28,365 nucleotides of DNA from contig CATYEN010000030.1 of the NCBI GenBank assembly GCA_958405565.1, positions 1 to 28,365 of the forward strand. The letters run 5' to 3'. The stretch's first letter is position 1, and every line of letters starts with the position of its first letter. The notes under the pieces were generated by a model. That model had not been told where the DNA came from and did not search any database. It saw only the letters and a program-made list of their open reading frames with translations. Both the position numbers and the translations under genes were made by a program. Source of the stretch: an uncultured Collinsella sp. (lineage in GTDB: Bacteria; Actinomycetota; Coriobacteriia; Coriobacteriales; Coriobacteriaceae). This document shows, piece by piece, positions 14,776 to 22,677 of the stretch.

Positions 14776-15515
14776 TCCTGTTTCCCGCAATCGATCTGAT
14801 TGGTGGCAAGGTCGTGCGCCTGGAGCGCGGCGACCGGAGCCGCTGCAAGGTATATTCCGACGACCCCGTCGCCGTCGCCCGCTCCTTTGCCGAGCAGGGT
14901 GCGAGCTGGGTGCACGTCGTCGACCTGTCCGCTGCCTTTGGCGAGGACGAGGACGCGTGCGGTGCCAACTCGGCGGCGATCAAGGCCATCTGCGGCGTCG
15001 ACGGTCTGTCCGTGGACGTGGGTGGCGGCGTTCGCTCACTTGCACGCATCGACGAGCTGGCCGGCTATGGTGCTCGCCGCATTGCGCTGGGCACCGTGCT
15101 GGTGACCGAGCCGGGTTTTGCCGAGGTGGCGGCCCAAGGCTTTGGCGAGTTACTGGTGGCAGACATTGCCGCCCGTGACGGCCAGGTCAAGGTGAACGGC
15201 TGGCGCGATGGCGCGGGCGTGGCACTCGACGATGCCGTGGCGCAGCTTTCCGAGCTGGGTTTTAAGCATCTGGTATATACCGACATCGCGCGTGATGGCA
15301 TGCAGACGGGCATCGACGTGGCGGCATATCGCCATGTGGCCGAGGTCGCGGGCTTTCCCGTCGTGGCCTCGGGCGGTATCTCGACGCTCGGCGATATCCG
15401 CGCTCTGGCCGCGGTGGGCGAGGATACTATCGAGGGTGCCATTACCGGTCGTGCGCTCTACGAGGGCAATTTTACGCTGGCCCAGGCGCTAGCAGCCGCT
15501 CGAGGGGAGGAGTAG
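14772..15515 (+). CDS. hisA: ProFAR isomerase (HisA) with displaced catalytic Asp
   Basis: A 247-residue (beta/alpha)8 barrel that isomerises ProFAR to PRFAR. The first catalytic Asp is D8 (FPAIDLIGG). Phosphate-binding loops are present (VDVGGGVRS, ASGGISTLGD), as is YTDIARDGMQTG. The strand that normally reads '(I/L)D-A/T-R-x-G' reads VADIAARDGQVKVNGW here: aligned from the conserved GW end, the canonical Asp (D127 in Thermotoga) is Ala133, with an Asp two residues earlier (D131). The rest is normal, so the enzyme is probably active with D131 acting instead. Start overlaps hisH by four bases, and hisF starts three bases after the stop. It could also be PriA-like (adding the TrpF reaction), but nothing here requires it. 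Confidence 0.93.
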   Translation: MILFPAIDLIGGKVVRLERGDRSRCKVYSDDPVAVARSFAEQGASWVHVVDLSAAFGEDEDACGANSAAIKAICGVDGLSVDVGGGVRSLARIDELAGYGARRIALGTVLVTEPGFAEVAAQGFGELLVADIAARDGQVKVNGWRDGAGVALDDAVAQLSELGFKHLVYTDIARDGMQTGIDVAAYRHVAEVAGFPVVASGGISTLGDIRALAAVGEDTIEGAITGRALYEGNFTLAQALAAARGEE

Positions 15516-15518
15516 CCC

Positions 15519-16301
15519 ATGCTTACCAAACGCGTCATTCCCTGCCTGGACGTTAAGGACGGCCGCGTGGTCAAGGGCGTCAACTTTGTGAGCCTGCGCG
15601 ATGCTGGCGACCCGGTGGAGCTTGCCCGTGCCTACGACCGCGAGGGTGCAGACGAGGTCGTCTTCCTGGACATTACCGCCACGAGCGACAACCGCGCGAC
15701 GACCATCGAGATGGCGGCGCACGCGGCCGAGGAGCTCGCTATTCCCTATACCGTGGGCGGCGGTTTCCGCGACCTGGCGGGCATGCGAACCATGGTGGCG
15801 GCCGGTGCCGACAAGGTATCGCTCAACTCTGCCGCCGTGCGCGACCCGTCGCTGATCAGCCAAGCTGCCGCGGCGTTTGGCAGCCAGGCCGTGGTCGTGG
15901 CGATCGATGCCAAGCGCGTCGGCCTGCCTGGGCAGCCGGATGCCGACAAGTGGGAGGTTTTTACCGCAGGAGGCCGCAACGCCACGGGTATCGACGCGGT
16001 GGCATGGGCCGAGGAGGCGGCTCGTCGCGGCGCCGGCGAGATTCTGCTGACCAGTATGGACCGCGACGGCACCAAGGCCGGCTTTGACCTGGCATTCACC
16101 CGCGCCGTGGCGCGCGCAGTGCCGATTCCCGTCATCGCGAGCGGCGGCGTGGGCACGCTCGAGCATTTCGCCGAGGGCGTGATCGAGGGCGAAGCCGATG
16201 CCGTGCTGGCAGCAAGCGTCTTTCACTTTGGAACCTTCAGCATTCGCCAGGTGAAGGAGTACATGGCCAGCCAAGGAATCCCTGTCAGGCTGGACTTTTA
16301 G
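15519..16301 (+). CDS. hisF: Imidazole glycerol phosphate synthase, cyclase subunit
   Basis: A 260-residue TIM barrel that closes the imidazole ring using ammonia from HisH, releasing AICAR. Catalytic residues D11 (PCLDVKDGRVVKG) and D130 (VVVAIDAKRV) are in place. The phosphate-binding loops (VGGGFRDLAGM, ASGGVGTLEHF) and SMDRDGTKAGFD are standard. ATG 15519 lies three bases after the hisA stop, preceded by GGGGAGGAG inside hisA. It ends the first tight block of the operon; a long inverted-repeat element separates it from hisI. Length is normal for the family. Confidence 0.97.
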   Translation: MLTKRVIPCLDVKDGRVVKGVNFVSLRDAGDPVELARAYDREGADEVVFLDITATSDNRATTIEMAAHAAEELAIPYTVGGGFRDLAGMRTMVAAGADKVSLNSAAVRDPSLISQAAAAFGSQAVVVAIDAKRVGLPGQPDADKWEVFTAGGRNATGIDAVAWAEEAARRGAGEILLTSMDRDGTKAGFDLAFTRAVARAVPIPVIASGGVGTLEHFAEGVIEGEADAVLAASVFHFGTFSIRQVKEYMASQGIPVRLDF

Positions 16302-16310
16302 CGCTGCGGC

Positions 16311-16405
16311 TTGCCCAGGCACCCGACCTTCCGGCTCCAACCCTCCTCGCGTACTTAAGTACGCGTCGTCGGGCTTGTCGCTCGGAATCTCGGGCACCTG
16401 GGCAA
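16311..16405. repeat. 95-bp imperfect inverted-repeat element, hisF-hisI junction
   Basis: The outer arms TTGCCCAGGCACCCGA (16311-16326) and TCGGGCACCTGGGCAA (16390-16405) match at 14 of 16 positions. At the centre is a perfect 18-bp palindrome, CGCGTACTTAAGTACGCG (16348-16365). Partial matches between the two (TTCCG with CGGAA) suggest one long stem-loop. No T-tract follows. It resembles a non-autonomous repeat (MITE or REP-like) rather than a terminator. Confidence 0.8.
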
Positions 16406-16450
16406 CCCTCGCCGACCTGTGGGGTTTACGGTAATAACTTGGGAGAAATG

Positions 16451-16792
16451 ATGACTGAGGTAGTAGAGGCGGCGGATCTTAAGTACGACGCCCGCGGGCT
16501 GATTCCTTGTGTGGTTCAACAGTATGACACCGGCGAGGTGCTTATGGTTGCTTGGATGAACGAGGAATCGGTGGGGCTTACGCTCAAGACCGGGACCACG
16601 TGGTTTTGGAGTCGCAGCCGTCAGGAGCTCTGGAACAAGGGCGCGACGAGTGGCAACATGCAGGAGGTCAAGGAGCTCTGGGCCGACTGCGATAGCGATA
16701 CGCTGCTGGTCAAGGTCGACTCGCCGGGTCCGGCCTGCCACACCGGCAACCGTACCTGCTTCTTTAAGCGCGTGGAAGGGGGAGCGCGATGA
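16451..16792 (+). CDS. hisI: Phosphoribosyl-AMP cyclohydrolase
   Basis: A 113-residue metal-dependent hydrolase that opens the adenine ring of PR-AMP. Signature segments are VQQYDTGEVLMVAWMNEES, WFWSRSRQELWNKGATSGN, the acidic DCDSDTLLVKVD and the zinc-binding CHTGNRTCFF. It is monofunctional; the pyrophosphohydrolase (HisE) activity is encoded separately at 17032. I chose ATG 16451 over ATG 16448 because GGGAG at 16441-16445 then has usable spacing. The TGA stop overlaps the ATG of the following small gene (ATGA). Expression after the inverted repeat may rely on read-through from hisF. Confidence 0.95.
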   Translation: MTEVVEAADLKYDARGLIPCVVQQYDTGEVLMVAWMNEESVGLTLKTGTTWFWSRSRQELWNKGATSGNMQEVKELWADCDSDTLLVKVDSPGPACHTGNRTCFFKRVEGGAR

Positions 16793-17016
16793 AAGTCGTG
16801 ACGCCGTTCGAGGTCGCCGACTGCAACACCGAGCTCCTCCGCGCGGGCGTGCCATGCCGCGTGCACCTGACTGATGCCTGCGGGGCGCAGTCGCTTTGGC
16901 TCGAGGCCGAGAAGGAAAGGCTCGATGAGGCCCATGCCGTCATCGTCGAGTTCTTTGAGAAAAAGGGCGCAAAGCCTCGGTTCGATGAGACCGGTAATTA
17001 CTTTACGCTGCAGTAA
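16789..17016 (+). CDS. Small conserved protein between hisI and hisE, RDAC-like
   Basis: A 75-residue protein with no signal or membrane segment and two cysteines. It starts MKVVTPFEVADCNTELLRAG and contains VHLTDACGAQSLWLE, followed by a charged helix with a DEAHAVIVEFFEKKG segment. From memory it resembles small clostridial proteins named for an Arg-Asp-Ala-Cys motif (RDAC family), whose function is unknown; here that motif reads TDAC. Its ATG overlaps the hisI stop by four bases, with GGGGGAG inside hisI as ribosome site, and hisE follows 15 bp later. This makes it a real, co-translated gene. No function should be assigned; a link to histidine synthesis or metal handling is only contextual. 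Confidence 0.85.
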   Translation: MKVVTPFEVADCNTELLRAGVPCRVHLTDACGAQSLWLEAEKERLDEAHAVIVEFFEKKGAKPRFDETGNYFTLQ

Positions 17017-17031
17017 CGAGAGGAAATAACC

Positions 17032-17349
17032 ATGGGAGTCAGAACAGCTAACGTGCAGCCGGGAAACATCGGCGAGACGCTGACGGGACTGGCCGAGGTG
17101 ATTCACGATCGTCGCGATGCATCGCCGCAGGAGAGTTATACCGCGCGTCTGCTGACCGACGTCGAGGACGAGCTGCTCAAGAAGCTTGCCGAGGAGGCAA
17201 GCGAGGTGATCATGGCCTGCAAGGATAACGACCACGACCACATCCGCTACGAGGCCGGCGACCTGGTCTACCACCTGCTCGTGACACTCGAGCGTTACGG
17301 CATCACCCTCGACGAGCTGGCCGGCGAACTCAACGCCCGCCGCCACTAG
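17032..17349 (+). CDS. hisE: Phosphoribosyl-ATP pyrophosphohydrolase
   Basis: A 105-residue all-alpha MazG-like enzyme that removes pyrophosphate from PR-ATP, the second pathway step. Visible are the metal-binding EEASEVIMACKDND helix (residues about 58-70) and YEAGDLVYHLLVTLERYGI, in which the E-x2-D pattern of the MazG fold is kept. The N-terminal 20 residues are unlike most HisE and may be flexible. ATG 17032 follows GAGAGGA. It is the last gene of the operon; its stop codon lies inside a hairpin (17345-17377) that also faces the convergent PHP gene. Confidence 0.95.
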   Translation: MGVRTANVQPGNIGETLTGLAEVIHDRRDASPQESYTARLLTDVEDELLKKLAEEASEVIMACKDNDHDHIRYEAGDLVYHLLVTLERYGITLDELAGELNARRH

Positions 17350-17377
17350 TCGTTAAAGAACATCCCTAACGACTAGT
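17345..17377. terminator. Symmetric hairpin between convergent hisE and PHP gene
   Basis: ACTAGTCGTTA (17345-17355) and TAACGACTAGT (17367-17377) form a perfect 11-bp stem with an 11-nt loop. It contains the hisE stop and ends one base before the complement of the PHP stop. There is no good T-tract on either strand, so it may act as a weak bidirectional terminator or a 3'-end stabiliser. Confidence 0.6.
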
Positions 17378-17378
17378 C

Positions 17379-18290
17379 TTAGGCGAGGGGTGTGGGCTCC
17401 CATTCGCCGGTGGAGCGGGGAATGTCGAAGGTTCGGTAGCCGCAGTCGTAGGCGTGGGCCTGGGCCTCGCGGATGTTCCAGCAAATATCGCAGGTGCGGT
17501 GCGCATCCGAGCCAAAGGTAATGGGTACCTCGGCGTGGGCGAAGCAGCGCAAGAGGCCGGTCGCGGGATAGTAGTCGTCCAGGCCCTTGCGCGGCGCTGC
17601 CGTCGAGACCTCAACGCGCCGGCCCGTGTCGTGAGCGCACTCGGCCATCTGCTCCCAGAGTGGCATGGGGTCAAAGTCGGGCGCAAAACCTTCCTTCGAA
17701 AAGCGCATGACCAGGTCGGGGTGGGCCATCGCGTCAAAGTTGAGCGAGCTCTCGCAGGCGCGGCACCAGTCGTCGACGTAGCGCTCCCATACGCCGCGCA
17801 CGCCCAGGTTTTCCCAAACATGCAGATCGGTATCGTCGTCGATCCAGCCGCAGGGCGAATCGGGCGTATCGGGACGAGTGACGACCTCCGTTCCCGCCGT
17901 GCCCGCGGCTCCCACCATAATATCGCCCGGATCGCCAATCCAGTGCACGCTGCCTAGGCGCACCGCGGCGCCCGCGGACCAGCGCTCAACTAAAGGCTCG
18001 CAGCCTTCGTACCAATCGCATTCAAATCCATAGATAAGCTCGAGCTCTGGCGCGATCTGCGCGGCGAGTTTGCAGGCGTCCTCAAAGGCCAGGCGATGTG
18101 TCGGCAAGTCGCTCTCGACAACCTGTACCTCGCAGTTGGCGTCCATGCTGGCGGGCAGGGTGAGGTGGTCGGTCGAGACCATGACGCGACAGCCGGCGGC
18201 CGCGGCAGCGCGGACGTTATCCTCGAACGTGGCATGACCGTCCGAAAACGAGGTATGGGTGTGGCAATCGACCAGCGGGCACGCGGGCAT
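17379..18290 (-). CDS. PHP-family phosphatase, probable histidinol-phosphatase
   Basis: A 303-residue PHP-domain metallohydrolase. The full set of metal ligands is visible: DCHTHTSFSDGH (H10 and H12), STDHLTLP, the Glu in YGFECDWYEG, GSVHW, AMAHPDLV and GSDAHRT near the end. This pattern and length fit the HisJ/HisK-type histidinol phosphatases. The his operon has no HisN-type or HAD-type phosphatase, so this adjacent convergent gene most likely fills that step. The start is the ATG at 18288-18290, with AGGAGT just upstream; the open frame extends further, but the extension is Arg/Ala-rich and non-coding in appearance. An acidic/Gly-rich insert lies near residues 140-165. Function is well supported by context but other PHP roles are possible. 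Confidence 0.85.
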   Translation of the reverse strand: MPACPLVDCHTHTSFSDGHATFEDNVRAAAAAGCRVMVSTDHLTLPASMDANCEVQVVESDLPTHRLAFEDACKLAAQIAPELELIYGFECDWYEGCEPLVERWSAGAAVRLGSVHWIGDPGDIMVGAAGTAGTEVVTRPDTPDSPCGWIDDDTDLHVWENLGVRGVWERYVDDWCRACESSLNFDAMAHPDLVMRFSKEGFAPDFDPMPLWEQMAECAHDTGRRVEVSTAAPRKGLDDYYPATGLLRCFAHAEVPITFGSDAHRTCDICWNIREAQAHAYDCGYRTFDIPRSTGEWEPTPLA

Positions 18291-18409
18291 GGCGACTCCT
18301 TTGCATTTGGCGAATCTGCTCCATTGTAATGGCGCTGCCTCGCCGCGTCGTGCGCGCCGGGTGCCGAAATCGAGTGGAAAGGCTGCGCGGCGCGTGCCGG
18401 CGCCGGCGA

Positions 18410-18832
18410 CTACTTGCTTCGTGTCGCTGCGCATTTGGCCTGCACCGTTACCATCGCGTGCCGCACGGCGGTGATGGGGCGATAGCAGATCATACGCGGT
18501 CCCGACCAGCGCATGACCTCGCGGATCTTCTCGCGCATGGCAGACCGGTAACAATGCGAAGGACAGGCCGAGCAAAATGTCTTGGTGCCCATGTGCGGGC
18601 AGTGCTCAATGCGCGCGACGGCGTATTTCTGCAGCTCGGCGCATTCGGGGCAGAGCGTAATGGTCCGAAGGCCGAGCTTGACGCGGGTGGGCTCATCGTC
18701 GCTGGCAACCCGCGTGCCCCCGTGTCCGCCGCCATGATGTCCACGACACCACAGTGCAATCATCTGCGACACCATTTGGGCCTCGCGCTCACGTTTGCGT
18801 GCCAGCTCCGGTGTGTCGACCTGGCGCGCCAT
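18410..18832 (-). CDS. NOSP-family small Cys-rich protein
   Basis: A 140-residue protein matching, from memory, the 'nitrous oxide-stimulated promoter' family (NOSP), whose function is unknown. Family features seen are the N-terminal REREAQMVSQMIALWCRGHH, the Cys-rich LCPECAELQKYAVARIEHCPH...CSACPSHCY core and the closing REKIREVMRWSGPRMICYRP. The seven or so cysteines suggest metal or Fe-S binding. It carries a His/Gly-rich insert (HHGGGHGG) after the first helix. Its ATG overlaps the stop of the upstream ABC gene by one base (TAATG), so the two are translationally coupled. The 119-bp gap to the PHP gene downstream on the same strand shows no obvious terminator. Confidence 0.85.
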   Translation of the reverse strand: MARQVDTPELARKREREAQMVSQMIALWCRGHHGGGHGGTRVASDDEPTRVKLGLRTITLCPECAELQKYAVARIEHCPHMGTKTFCSACPSHCYRSAMREKIREVMRWSGPRMICYRPITAVRHAMVTVQAKCAATRSK

Positions 18833-21800
18833 TAGCTCAGCCTCCCGTGCTCGACCGAAAGCGAGAAATCGGCAAACGCGCAGGTGCTGGCACGGTGACT
18901 TACGAGCACAATGGTCTTGCCGCGACGCTTGAGCTCGTCAATCGCCTGCATCACGGACGCCTCGTTGAGGGCATCGAGCGCGCTGGTGGGTTCGTCGAGC
19001 AAGATGAAGGGTGCGTCGTTGAGGAAGATGCGCGCAAGGCCGATGCGCTGGCGCTCGCCGCCCGAAAGCGAGTCGCCCAGCTCGGCAACCGGGGTGTCGA
19101 GGCCCTGCGGCAGACGGTCGATGAGCGTGGTGAGTGAGGCGGAGCGGCAAGCGTCGAGCAGCTCGGCATCGGAGGCACCGGAGCGCGCGACCAGCAGGTT
19201 CTCGCGTACGGTTCCGCAGAACAGATGCGTATCCTGCGTCATGTAGGCCTCGTTGTCGCGCAGGCTCGCCGTGTTGATCCGGCGGGCGTCAACGCCGCTT
19301 ACCGTGATGTCGCCGGCGGTGGGGTCCCAAAAACGCATGAGCAGCTTGAGCAGCGTCGATTTGCCCGAACCCGAGCGCCCCATAATGCAGGTCATGGTAC
19401 CGGACGCAAAGGTGCAGGTCACGTCGTCGAGGATGAGACTCGAAGCGGGGTCGTTCGCGGCCTGCTCTGTGGCGTCGGCACCTCCCGCGTCCACGCCGCC
19501 CGCATAGCTAAAGCTCACATGCTCGGCTGCGGCGCCGGCAAACTCAACGTCCTGTCCATCGGCGACCTCGGCGCACTGGGGCCGCTCGTCGAGCAAATCG
19601 AGCACGCGTACGCCCGAGGCGAGCGTCTCCTGCAGTGAGGCGCCCAGGCGGCTCACTGCCATCACCGAGCCAAACGACGACACAAAGGTAAAGACGGCGA
19701 CAAACGCTGCGGCAAAATCAATCGTTCCCGCAGCCACCAGCTGCAGCGCACGTCCGAGCATCACCAGATTGGCCGCAAGAATAAGCGCATCGGCTACGGC
19801 CTCGCTGGCCGCCTGGCGGCGCTTGAGGCGCGCGTCCACGGCGCCGACTTGCTCGGTCAGCTTGCCTAGGGCACGGCTGCGATCGACGCCACCGGCAAAT
19901 TGGATAGTCTCGGATGCGCCGCGTAGACTGTCGAGCACAAAGGCACCCAGCTTACCGGCGCCCTCGCGGCTCTGGCGGCCGGTGGTGCCGCATGCCTTGG
20001 CCGAGGTCAGGGGCAGCAGCACGCCCAAGACCGCGTAGGCCACGAGCGCGATGCCCGCGAGCTCGGGGCTCACAGCCAGCAAAAAACCCTCAAACACAAC
20101 GGTGCAGACCAGAGCGATGGCAATGGGCGAGATGGTGTGCGCGTAGAAGACCTCGAGCAGCTCGATATCCGAGGTGACCAGGCTCACGAGCTCGCCCTTG
20201 CCGCGGCCCTCGAGCTTGGCGGGGGCGAGCTGGCGCAGGGCGCCAAACACCAGGTCGCGAATGTACGCGAGCAGACGGAATGCGATGTAATGGTTGCAGA
20301 GCTGCTCGCCGTAGTGGAGCGGCCCGCGTGCGATGCCGCAGGCGGCACAGGCCGCGCATGTGACGATAAGACCAAGCCCCAAGGCGTTGCGGCCCAGCGC
20401 GGCCATAAGGCCAAAGGCGCCAAAGGCCGGCACGAACGCGGCGGTGAGCATGCCAATGCTGCCCAGCGCGACAGCTAGCATAAGCCAGCCGGCAAGCGGT
20501 CGGACGAGCCCCATCATGCGCCACATGATGGACGGCGCCGAGCGACGGGCGCGGCCGGAGTCAGGCGCCGCGGCAGCAGAAGACGAGCCGGCACCGTTGA
20601 GGCCATCGGCACAGGCGGCGCTGCCGTCAACAGCCTCAACCGCGCCGGCATCCTCGGCATCACCCTCTGCATACGCATATGCCGAGAGCTGCTCCTGGCT
20701 GTTCCACATGCGCGCATAGGCGCCCGCGGCGGCCAAGAGCTCGCCGTGAGTCCCGTGCTCGGCAATACGGCCACGCTCCAGCACCATAATCTGGTCGGCG
20801 TCCACGATTGTCGACAGGCGATGTGCCACCACGATTACGGTGTGCTCGCCTGCGAGCGACGCGATGACCTCGCCGATCGCGGCCTCGCTTGCGGCATCGA
20901 CGTTGCTCGTAGCCTCGTCAAACACATAGATCGGCGAGTCGTGCAGCAGGGCGCGGGCCATGCACATGCGCTGGCGCTGGCCGCCCGAAAGGTTGGTGCC
21001 GCCCTCGTTAATCACCATGTCGAGCCCGCCGTTGGCCTGCACAAAGGCCGCCACGCGCGTGCGGTCGAGCGCGCGCAAAAGCTCGGTATCGGTGGCGCTG
21101 GGCTGGGCGAGCAGCAGGTTGTCGCGCAGGGTGCCGGCAAACAGGTAGCCGTTGGTGGGCACCAGGGTGACGGCGCGCATGAGTGAGGCGACCGTGACAT
21201 CGCGCAGCTCGACGCCGCCAATGCGAACGCTGCCACGGTAGGCGCCCTTGCGGCCCGAGATAATCCCCGCGAGCGTGGACTTGCCGCCGCCGCTTTCGCC
21301 CACGAGCGCCACGAGCGAGCCGTGCGCAATGGTCGCGCTGGCGCTGTCCAGCACCGTGCGGTCGCCGTATGCATAGCTCACGCCCGCGAGCTCGATATCG
21401 CCGCGACCGTCAAGCTCAACATCGCCGCGCGCGGGCTCGGGCGTATCCAAGATGCCAAACATACGGCGCGAGGCGGCCATGCCGTTCATGGCCGTGTGGA
21501 ACAGCGATCCCAGGCGGCGCATGGGCAAAAAGAACTCCTGCGACAGAAAGACGATGAGGAAGGCCGCCTCAAAGCCAATCATGCCCGTGGCGAGCTGCAG
21601 CGCGGCTACGATAATGCCGAGCGCGGCGCCCATATAGACGACCAGGTCCATAACGCAAATGGAGCGCAGCTGCATCACCAGCAGGCGCATGGTCGCCGTG
21701 CGGAAACGCTCGGACTCGGCGTTGATGTGCTCGTGCCAGCTGCGATCGGCCTGGTAGACTTTAAGGGTGGTGAGACCCTGCACGGCCTCCAGGAACATGC

Positions 21801-22398
21801 CGCCCAGATCGACATAGCTGCCCCAGTACTCGGCACCGATCTTTTTGGCGTTGCGCATGACCATCATGATGGAGACGGGGATGACCGGAACGCAGGCGAG
21901 CAGCAGCGCGGCGGGAAGACCCGCCTGGCCCACGAGCAGTACAAACAGCGTGATGGGTGCCAAGCCGGCAAAGAAGAGCTGCGGCAGGTAGCCGCCAAAG
22001 TACACCTGGAGTTGCGCGGCGCCCTCGACGCTGGTCTGGACGGCCTCGGCGGTAGGGACGGTTTCGGTGTAGGAGGGGCCGAGTGCGGTGAGCTTGTCGT
22101 AGACGAGCGAGCGCACGCGGCGGACGGCCTCGAACGCGGCCTTGTCGCCGGCGCGTTGGGCCAGGTAGATGGAGGCGGCGCGCACGATGATGGCGGCGGC
22201 GAGCGGCAAGGCCGCCTGTGCGAGGGCATCGACGGCGAGCGCGGCGGAAAGGCCGTCCGTGACGATGCCGCCCAAGATGCGCGCAAGTACCCACATCACC
22301 GTGATGTTTGCCATGAGCGCGATCCACTTAAACAGGACGCTTGCCACAATGTGGGGCGTTGCCTGCGGGACAAGAGAGAAGAGCCGCTTCTCGAACAT
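18832..22398 (-). CDS. Single-chain CydDC-like ABC exporter (two fused halves)
   Basis: A 1188-residue inner-membrane ABC exporter with two complete halves. Residues about 15-310 are the first transmembrane domain, with CydD-like YFGGYLPQLFFAGLAPITL and QEFFLPMRRLGSLFHTAM. The first nucleotide-binding domain has Walker A GESGGGKST near 365, LSGGQRQR near 470 and VFDEATSNVD. A linker rich in Ala, Gly and Ser (about 570-620) leads to the second transmembrane domain (about 625-920), then Walker A GRSGSGKST near 1007, LSGGERQR near 1110 and LLDEPTSALD. CydDC normally is a heterodimer exporting glutathione or cysteine, or linked to haem and cytochrome bd assembly; fused forms exist in actinobacteria. 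No cydAB is nearby, so the substrate is open. ATG follows GGAGG (minus strand). Confidence 0.88.
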   Translation of the reverse strand: MFEKRLFSLVPQATPHIVASVLFKWIALMANITVMWVLARILGGIVTDGLSAALAVDALAQAALPLAAAIIVRAASIYLAQRAGDKAAFEAVRRVRSLVYDKLTALGPSYTETVPTAEAVQTSVEGAAQLQVYFGGYLPQLFFAGLAPITLFVLLVGQAGLPAALLLACVPVIPVSIMMVMRNAKKIGAEYWGSYVDLGGMFLEAVQGLTTLKVYQADRSWHEHINAESERFRTATMRLLVMQLRSICVMDLVVYMGAALGIIVAALQLATGMIGFEAAFLIVFLSQEFFLPMRRLGSLFHTAMNGMAASRRMFGILDTPEPARGDVELDGRGDIELAGVSYAYGDRTVLDSASATIAHGSLVALVGESGGGKSTLAGIISGRKGAYRGSVRIGGVELRDVTVASLMRAVTLVPTNGYLFAGTLRDNLLLAQPSATDTELLRALDRTRVAAFVQANGGLDMVINEGGTNLSGGQRQRMCMARALLHDSPIYVFDEATSNVDAASEAAIGEVIASLAGEHTVIVVAHRLSTIVDADQIMVLERGRIAEHGTHGELLAAAGAYARMWNSQEQLSAYAYAEGDAEDAGAVEAVDGSAACADGLNGAGSSSAAAAPDSGRARRSAPSIMWRMMGLVRPLAGWLMLAVALGSIGMLTAAFVPAFGAFGLMAALGRNALGLGLIVTCAACAACGIARGPLHYGEQLCNHYIAFRLLAYIRDLVFGALRQLAPAKLEGRGKGELVSLVTSDIELLEVFYAHTISPIAIALVCTVVFEGFLLAVSPELAGIALVAYAVLGVLLPLTSAKACGTTGRQSREGAGKLGAFVLDSLRGASETIQFAGGVDRSRALGKLTEQVGAVDARLKRRQAASEAVADALILAANLVMLGRALQLVAAGTIDFAAAFVAVFTFVSSFGSVMAVSRLGASLQETLASGVRVLDLLDERPQCAEVADGQDVEFAGAAAEHVSFSYAGGVDAGGADATEQAANDPASSLILDDVTCTFASGTMTCIMGRSGSGKSTLLKLLMRFWDPTAGDITVSGVDARRINTASLRDNEAYMTQDTHLFCGTVRENLLVARSGASDAELLDACRSASLTTLIDRLPQGLDTPVAELGDSLSGGERQRIGLARIFLNDAPFILLDEPTSALDALNEASVMQAIDELKRRGKTIVLVSHRASTCAFADFSLSVEHGRLS

Positions 22399-22446
22399 GA
22401 AACCTCCGATGCCGTAACGGTGCCGGGCGGGGTCCTCGGCAGCCGC

Positions 22447-22467
22447 TTAGTTAGCCAAATGCAACTA
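22447..22467 (-). promoter_or_regulatory. TGGCTAACTAA site upstream of ABC exporter
   Basis: Read on the minus strand, this is TAGTTGCATTTGGCTAACTA followed by A, lying about 50-70 bases before the ABC start codon. It contains TGGCTAACTAA and a TAGTT/AACTA dyad. Nearly the same motif (TGGCTAACTTA) occurs twice upstream of eno. It resembles half of a DtxR/IdeR-type iron box (GGCTAACCTAA), but that is a by-eye comparison. Confidence 0.35.
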
Positions 22468-22607
22468 GGGTAACATCGTGCAGCGGGCAAGTATGCCGAG
22501 GGTTATTTTTGGCCGATGAACTGCGTAGAAAGTTCAAAACTGTTAAGTGCGGCGAACTTTGTGGTGGACGGAGTGCGGGCGCAATTCTGATCGTGTGCGG
22601 CCCCGCT

Positions 22608-22677
22608 CCAAAACGTGTACGTCAGCCTCCAAAAGCTGCAAAAAATGACATGTTTGGAGGCTGATGTACATGTTTGG
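22608..22677. repeat. Imperfect inverted repeat, ABC exporter-LarC gap
   Basis: The arm at 22608-22633 pairs with 22653-22677, the core being GTACGTCAGCCTCCAAA against TTTGGAGGCTGATGTAC (16 of 17), around a 19-nt loop. ACATGTTTGGA occurs twice (22648-22658 and 22668-22678). It occupies the 413-base gene-free stretch 22399-22811, which otherwise holds the ABC promoter region, a 7-bp AAAGTTC/GAACTTT dyad (22529-22560) and no convincing gene. The element resembles the other intergenic inverted repeats in this window in size and placement. Confidence 0.75.

Noticed and set aside
18291..18575. N-terminal extension of the PHP protein on the minus strand
   Set aside because: Basic, low-complexity sequence running into the gap before the PHP gene; the ATG at 18288-18290 has AGGAGT upstream and directly precedes the DCHTH metal motif.
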